A stretch of 39,734 nucleotides of DNA from assembly GCA_029261275.1 (NCBI GenBank), contig JAJDBR010000280.1:1-39734 (forward strand), written 5' to 3'. Shown in pieces: positions 36,634 through 39,734 of the stretch. The translations under genes were made by a program, and so were the position numbers. The notes below the pieces were generated by a model, which saw only the letters and a program-made list of their open reading frames with translations, was not told the origin of the DNA and did not search any database. Positions within the stretch are counted from its first letter, which is position 1; the number at the start of each line of letters is the position of its first letter. The DNA is from Nitrospirales bacterium (GTDB taxonomy: Bacteria > Nitrospirota > Nitrospiria > Nitrospirales > UBA8639).

Positions 36634-36970
36634 CGGTAGCCCGTCCGTCGTGGTCGGTGATCGCTTTCAATGCGAGTTTGCAAACACCCTTCTTTACATC
36701 GTCGTTATTGGATTGAGCTATCCACGCGGCCCCCTTGTACAGATCAACGCAATTCAGTGAATTGGTGTTGAATTCAATATTGATGTCATACGATTGCTTA
36801 TTCAGCGCCCCTATCAACGCTTCGCAGTGGTTGGCATCAGTGTCAGGTGTCCAGTACCTTGATGTGCCGTTCGCCATGTCGAGAACGACAGCGCCATCCC
36901 GAATGTAGTAATCGCGAATACTTCTCGGCTTCGCAAACTCGGCCAGTCGAATCTTGTCTTGCTCGTTCAT
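36626..36970 (-). CDS. Hypothetical protein with WTPDTDANHC motif (114 aa)
   Basis: ATGA overlap with the paralogue B gene. Two parts are visible: an N-terminal beta part (RDYYIRDGAVVLDMANGTSR) and then YWTPDTDANHCEALIGALN with a helical C-terminus (GVCKLALKAITDHD). The latter recalls the phage ABA-sandwich pattern common in small accessory proteins, but this is weak. The C-terminal tag DHDGRATDD belongs to junction repeat J4. Confidence 0.6.
   Translation of the reverse strand: MNEQDKIRLAEFAKPRSIRDYYIRDGAVVLDMANGTSRYWTPDTDANHCEALIGALNKQSYDINIEFNTNSLNCVDLYKGAAWIAQSNNDDVKKGVCKLALKAITDHDGRATDD
36628..36655 (-). repeat. Gene-junction repeat J4
   Basis: Minus-strand GACCACGACG, then GACGGGCTACCGATGATT. 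It encodes the C-terminal tag of the 114-aa protein (DHDGRATDD) and the start of the zinc-ribbon microprotein. A shortened relative of J2, with an identical 3' part. Confidence 0.75.
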
Positions 36971-37227
36971 TCCGTCTGTCCTTTACCGTCTGCGTCGTGG
37001 TCAGTTGCCTTGCAGGATGGGTGGTGTCGGTCGTGAATCTCTCCATCGCACCAAGTGGGATGTCGTGAGATAGCGCCAACCATTCGCTTCGCGCTTTCGA
37101 GCGTGTCTGTCCAACCCAAAACACAAGGCTCCCTTTCGTCATCCCAATCGCCAACGTCAAAATATCTGACTTCGTATCGCTGCCCACGATCTCCGACTGC
37201 GTGTGGCTTTCCACCGCTATGGGTCAT
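36967..37227 (-). CDS. Early phage protein, MTHSGGKP paralogue B (86 aa)
   Basis: N-terminus nearly identical to the 2249-2470 product (MTHSGGKPHAVGDRGQRYEV), followed by a longer middle (DVGDWDDEREPCVLGWTDTL, ISRHPTWCDGEIHDR) and the DHDADGKG tag. ATGA overlap with the previous gene. The two copies show 63/67 identical bases at the 5' end, a recent duplication or conversion. Function unknown; possibly a nucleic-acid or metal-binding small domain (several His/Cys). Confidence 0.7.
   Translation of the reverse strand: MTHSGGKPHAVGDRGQRYEVRYFDVGDWDDEREPCVLGWTDTLESAKRMVGAISRHPTWCDGEIHDRHHPSCKATDHDADGKGQTE
36977..37002 (-). repeat. Gene-junction repeat J3
   Basis: Minus-strand GACCACGACGCAGACGGTAA, then AGGACA. 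It ends paralogue B and provides AAAGGA eight bases before the ATG of the 114-aa gene. Same core as J1 and J2. Confidence 0.75.
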
Positions 37228-37235
37228 AGTCCTTT
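37169..37235 (-). repeat. Inverted duplication, copy B
   Basis: Reverse complement of 2241-2307 at 63 of 67 positions. It includes the ribosome site and start of the 36967-37227 gene and the last codons of the gene before it. Confidence 0.85.
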
Positions 37236-37541
37236 ACCATCGCGCAACCGCCACACTCTCTGCATATTGCCGTGCCCCTGAACCAGGGCGCTTCTTCGGT
37301 ACTTGCCGGTCCACTCAAAATTACCGCCCTTGAATACCGCGCCCCACGCATTCGGATGCAACGGCTCTATCGGACAGGCTTTGCGTACATCGTCTGATGT
37401 GATTTCGTACTTTGCTGTAGCAAGACTTCTGGCAATGTTTCTCGCTACTTCAAGGAAGTGAGCGTTGTTCTTTGCAACCTGCTTGATACCAGCATCACGC
37501 CGATGTATTGCTTCTGTGAGGTCAAATGCTGTTTGGTTCAT
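37224..37541 (-). CDS. Conserved-type early protein, HPNAWGAVF motif (105 aa)
   Basis: ATGA overlap at the start. ITSDDVRKACP, then LHPNAWGAVFKGG and GHGNMQRVWRLRDGKG, is a pattern I know from many small phage proteins with a winged-helix-like fold and no assigned function. Its C-terminus (DGKGL) shares DNA with the junction repeats and supplies AAAGGA for paralogue B. Confidence 0.65.
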   Translation of the reverse strand: MNQTAFDLTEAIHRRDAGIKQVAKNNAHFLEVARNIARSLATAKYEITSDDVRKACPIEPLHPNAWGAVFKGGNFEWTGKYRRSALVQGHGNMQRVWRLRDGKGL

Positions 37542-37939
37542 TTTGCAGCCTCGTTTCCAATATGAAAACCACCATCCTGTTTATCTAGAGCAGCGATACA
37601 AGCCTCAATGATGGCGCGTGGGAGTGATTCGTTAGAGCGGTCAAGATACGTGCCATAAGGGTTGGTGGCGCTTGTTGACACAGACGCCTCAAAACTTTCT
37701 ATTGTCGGATGATATGACCCCATAACGGTCCTCAATTTATCTGGACCTTCCATAGTCACTTTCTCCATCAGTGCCCCGGCTACCCGCCAGTCGGTTACAA
37801 ATTGATCTGCTAAATCTTGTACAGAATGGTCACCAACGTAACTGTCCATTGAATATCGTGGATCAATATCCCCTATGTGCTTCACTAATCTGCCAACACC
37901 ATGCGCAACCACTGCGTCTGCTAATTCTTGATCATTCAC
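37538..37939 (-). CDS. DUF2591/NinX-like phage protein (133 aa)
   Basis: GTG start in a GTGA overlap with an 11-codon leader frame (37971-37936; MINTDRQGLGQ, with GGAG five bases before its ATG), suggesting translational coupling. The WRVAGALMEK segment and the end SLPRAIIEACIAALDK fit the small phage proteins annotated DUF2591/NinX. Function unknown. It sits in a nin-like accessory region together with NinB and YbcO. Confidence 0.6.
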   Translation of the reverse strand: MNDQELADAVVAHGVGRLVKHIGDIDPRYSMDSYVGDHSVQDLADQFVTDWRVAGALMEKVTMEGPDKLRTVMGSYHPTIESFEASVSTSATNPYGTYLDRSNESLPRAIIEACIAALDKQDGGFHIGNEAAK

Positions 37940-37995
37940 TGACCCAGCCCCTGTCGATCTGTATTAATCATTTCGACTCCAAATTCAATTTTCAA
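37940..37995 (-). promoter_or_regulatory. Short gap with leader frame and weak promoter candidate
   Basis: One of the few gaps in the leftward operon. It holds the 11-codon leader frame and a weak match TTGAAT-N16-TAATAC on the minus strand. The promoter is doubtful (-10 matches 4 of 6). Confidence 0.3.
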
Positions 37996-38202
37996 TCATT
38001 TTGGCTCAGACCCTTCATCGTCCTCTAACCAATTCCCGCACTTACATCCATCGACAAGACAATCAAATGGCTCGCCATAACCATACGAATGCTGACTGCA
38101 AATATGACCACACCGAGCGCATTTATAATCACAATCAAATGGATCGGCAAAGTGCCTGCAAAACGGCCCTGACCCGTAAGCCTCCGAATAGGTGTCGCTC
38201 AT
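37996..38202 (-). CDS. Cysteine/histidine-rich protein (68 aa)
   Basis: ATGA overlap with the preceding gene. FCRHFADPFDCDYKCARCGH and CSQHSYGYGEPFDCLVDGCK contain ten Cys/His residues, a two-site zinc-binding layout. Many phage proteins of this sort have unknown function. Confidence 0.6.
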   Translation of the reverse strand: MSDTYSEAYGSGPFCRHFADPFDCDYKCARCGHICSQHSYGYGEPFDCLVDGCKCGNWLEDDEGSEPK

Positions 38203-38513
38203 TTCGCTCTCGCCTTCCGAATCAACGGATCGCTTTCAAATGCCAGAATATCGGCCTGTCTTTGTTCGTCGGTCACAACCTCAACAACCCTTGGTTTAAC
38301 GTCACGATGTAACAATCCATACTTGTCTGCCTGTCTGAACCACCTTTTCCACGCTCTGTTCCAGTCGAAATAAGCCCGCTTGTATTCCCATTCGTGCCAA
38401 AGTTCTGTTTGTCTCTCTACTTCCTTTTCTGTGATGTTGAAAGTCTTGATAGCCCAAGCGAGGTGCTTCTCAGTTATCTCAAAATCATTTGGTGGGCAGT
38501 AGCTTCGTTTCAT
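38199..38513 (-). CDS. O/DnaT C-terminal-like helical protein (104 aa)
   Basis: The only replication-like candidate in the genome. The sequence FEITEKHLAWAIKTFNITEK, then EWEYKRAYFDWNRAWKRWFR, resembles the conserved C-terminal domain of phage O/DnaT-type initiator proteins (a W..W motif preceded by DW), which contacts the helicase loader. No N-terminal DNA-binding domain is present, so it may be a free-standing partner or a remnant. ATGA overlap at the end. Confidence is modest. Confidence 0.45.
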   Translation of the reverse strand: MKRSYCPPNDFEITEKHLAWAIKTFNITEKEVERQTELWHEWEYKRAYFDWNRAWKRWFRQADKYGLLHRDVKPRVVEVVTDEQRQADILAFESDPLIRKARAK

Positions 38514-38528
38514 TAACTTGATTCACTA

Positions 38529-38699
38529 CTAATCATCAGAGCCCAACACTTTGGTCGCTTTCAATATTAAATTGCGTCGTTCGTCGTATATATCGTCTTC
38601 TGTGGTTCTTGGGCCACCAAAAGCATGCGAAAAACTTTTTTGTGAGTGATTCCACCGCTTGAATCTGTTTAATATTTCTATCGCTTCGTCTCTAGTCAT
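38529..38699 (-). CDS. Hypothetical small protein (56 aa)
   Basis: ATGA overlap with the basic 62-aa gene. MTRDEAIEILNRFKRWNHSQ, then FGGPRTTEDDIYDERRNLIL, is helical and charged. No family recognised. A 15-base gap follows before the O-C-terminal-like gene. Confidence 0.55.
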   Translation of the reverse strand: MTRDEAIEILNRFKRWNHSQKSFSHAFGGPRTTEDDIYDERRNLILKATKVLGSDD

Positions 38700-38884
38700 T
38701 TCGCCCTTCTTTGCATCAAAACTTCACGTCTGTAGGCTGCCCTATCGTTATACCTGAATGGTATACGGACATTTTGGTCGTCTCTGGTTTCTGAGTTGTA
38801 GCGCAGTTTTGGAGATGGGGTCGGCAAGTAGTATCGAACCCATTTGCCAGCCTTCTTCCTCCACGCAGTTGTTCCGCTTTTCAT
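38696..38884 (-). CDS. Hypothetical small basic protein (62 aa)
   Basis: AGGGG six bases before ATG. Lysine/arginine-rich throughout (MKSGTTAWRKKAGKWVRYYL, ending REVLMQRRAK), suggesting nucleic-acid contact. No family recognised. Confidence 0.55.
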   Translation of the reverse strand: MKSGTTAWRKKAGKWVRYYLPTPSPKLRYNSETRDDQNVRIPFRYNDRAAYRREVLMQRRAK

Positions 38885-38893
38885 GCTTTACCC

Positions 38894-39370
38894 CTATTCA
38901 AAAACACAAAGAGCCTCCAAAGAAAACCACTCTCCACGAATATGGAATTTGCTTGCCTTCCTTTGCAATCTTTTTTCGAGGTTCTTTGCGTGTTGTTTGT
39001 TCTCACAAAGTATCGTTTTCAGAAGCTTAATGTCATCAGGGTTGCTTGTCTGAATAGACCTGACTCGCTTTTTTGGGTCATTGCTATACCCTATCTTCAA
39101 TCGCTCACTTGCTTGCATCGCATAAACAAAGTAGCCGGCCTTGCGTTCCTTTGGTTTCATCGTCAAATGCTGCTCACGCTCAAACTGCCTGACCAACCGA
39201 TGAACACAAAACCATTGCTTCTGAGATAAATATCCTTTCCTGCAAAACTGCTGAACCAGCGAAGACTTAAATTCTATGTCCTTGTCGGCTGTGAACTTGG
39301 CCTTCTGAAGTGCCACAATTGCCTTCTCATGATTCGTCAATAAATCTTTCTTTTTTCTGCGTTTAACCAT
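38894..39370 (-). CDS. GIY-YIG endonuclease, T5orf172/MUG113 type (158 aa)
   Basis: The C-terminal domain (79-155) carries the GIY-YIG-like strands GYFVYAM (79-85) and LKIGY (91-95), then NDPKKRVRSIQTSNPD with R102 as candidate catalytic arginine, and E132 in KNLEKRL, ending RGEWFS. The N-terminal part (1-75) is basic and helical (SLVQQFCRKGYLSQKQWFC), probably DNA-binding. First gene left of the circle junction; a small hairpin (39385-39398) lies upstream. Mobile endonuclease or host-DNA nuclease. Confidence 0.75.
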   Translation of the reverse strand: MVKRRKKKDLLTNHEKAIVALQKAKFTADKDIEFKSSLVQQFCRKGYLSQKQWFCVHRLVRQFEREQHLTMKPKERKAGYFVYAMQASERLKIGYSNDPKKRVRSIQTSNPDDIKLLKTILCENKQHAKNLEKRLQRKASKFHIRGEWFSLEALCVFE

Positions 39371-39421
39371 AGGTAAAGCTTTTCCCTGATAGGTCAGGTA
39401 CTAGTTTCCTTTTATCTGATA

Positions 39422-39693
39422 GGCTCCCTTGTGGGACCGAACTTACAGCAGCTATGCCTATTCCGGGTTTCTGCCAGAAATTTCTGACTATTGAGCTGAT
39501 ATTTCACCTGGAAGCCATCCAGCGGGGTTCGGGTTACGGCCAAACGTCGATAAGCGCCGACCGGTATATGTTGGGAGGGGTTTTGCAGAAGGCACAAGAT
39601 GTAGTGTACAATCTTGTTTCTTCCGGTCGCCGTTCCAAGCAACACCGGATTCGAGGGGGTTGAGTCGCTTAGCGTCTCGGCCCTTTCGTTTTT
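39422..39693 (+). ncRNA. Candidate + strand structured transcript at the circle junction
   Basis: No gene continues through 39371-39593 on the minus strand. The + sense contains TCCC-UUGU-GGGA (39425-39436), palindrome CAGAAATTTCTG (39475-39486), CUGGA/UCCAG hairpin (39508-39522), CGACCGG (39558-39564) pairing with CCGGUCG (39623-39629), and inside that the ACAAGAU hairpin (39594-39617), then the strong terminator. A frame of 69 codons (39454-39663, MPIPGFCQKFL...) also runs + but its stop falls in the terminator stem, so a small gene cannot be excluded. No promoter is obvious. Confidence 0.45.
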
Positions 39694-39734
39694 ATAGACT
39701 ACCACCGCTCTCCCCTGTTGTAAAATTGGTCATG
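39594..39734. repeat. Terminal direct repeat, right copy
   Basis: Identical to bases 1-141. A single physical copy is expected in the circular or permuted molecule. It starts with a hairpin: arms ACAAGATGTA and TAC-A-ATCTTGT, with a 3-nt loop. Confidence 0.9.
39657..39693 (+). terminator. Strong + strand terminator at the circle junction (also 64-100)
   Basis: GGGUUGAGUCGC-UUA-GCGUCUCGGCCC, then UUUCGUUUUU. The stem has 12 positions with one U-U mismatch and two G-U pairs. The G-U pairs exist only in the + sense. The minus strand has no U-run after the hairpin. So it ends a rightward transcript, although all flanking genes run leftward. Confidence 0.8.

Noticed and set aside
39412-39705. 97-codon minus-strand frame across the circle junction
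   Set aside because: It runs through a terminator and hairpins whose wobble pairs work only in the + sense, has no ribosome site, and overlaps the broken gene's 3' end.
1-39734. Integrase, attachment site, CRISPR array or insertion sequence
   Set aside because: No tyrosine or serine recombinase motifs, no regular spacer repeats and no transposase were seen; the repeats found are gene-end and gene-duplication repeats.

Overview
The window is a complete, circularly closed genome unit of a tailed dsDNA phage with podovirus architecture. The first 141 bases recur exactly at the end, so the unit is about 39,593 bp. Terminase, a P22-type portal, an N4-gp56-type coat protein, a P22 gp10-like tail stabilisation protein and gp7-like ejection proteins define the type. 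The mix of lambdoid accessory genes (ERF annealing protein, YqaJ exonuclease, NinB, YbcO, Q-like antiterminator) points to a gammaproteobacterial host. No integrase, CI-type repressor, DNA polymerase, helicase or primase was recognised. No tRNA or CRISPR was found.

Layout: a single divergent control region at about 2139-2248 organises the genome. Rightward (+) runs an early operon at 2249-7486: many tiny ATGA-coupled genes, then ERF and YqaJ, cysteine-rich microproteins and an HNH-AP2 endonuclease. Leftward (-) runs a ribbon-helix-helix (RHH) repressor and small genes (2138-99). Across the circle junction the same direction continues with a GIY-YIG nuclease, an O-C-terminus-like protein, DUF2591-like, NinB, YbcO and nuclease-like proteins, ending in the Q-like antiterminator at 33639-33989. 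A 242-base leader (33397-33638) follows, with a terminator and an attenuator-like fold.

Late genes (-, 33396 to 7473) come in this order: three tail/receptor-binding proteins, an Ig-like protein, small and large terminase, a Tat-signal protein, portal, coiled-coil and beta-rich virion proteins, an SGNH hydrolase-fibre protein, scaffold, coat and decoration-like protein. After a strong terminator come connector genes, a 2OG-Fe(II) oxygenase and gp10-like protein. A near-consensus sigma70 promoter then precedes three ejection proteins. The end of the block holds a tail fibre, a peptidase endolysin, a 3TM-type holin and a row of small membrane/coiled-coil proteins. A + strand HNH gene with a membrane microprotein is inserted at 11213-11970.

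Coding is extremely tight; most junctions are ATGA, GTGA, TGATG or TAATG overlaps, which fix many starts and reveal genes of 15-60 residues. The main second-look items are: (1) mutually exclusive P1-like and terminator pairings in the late leader; (2) a 60-nt intercistronic hairpin whose G-U pairs mark the minus strand; (3) three GTACGGAA boxes beside the RHH gene; (4) a + strand structured transcript with its own terminator at the circle junction; (5) repeated gene-junction cassettes and an inverted gene duplication; (6) a Tat-signal protein between terminase and portal.
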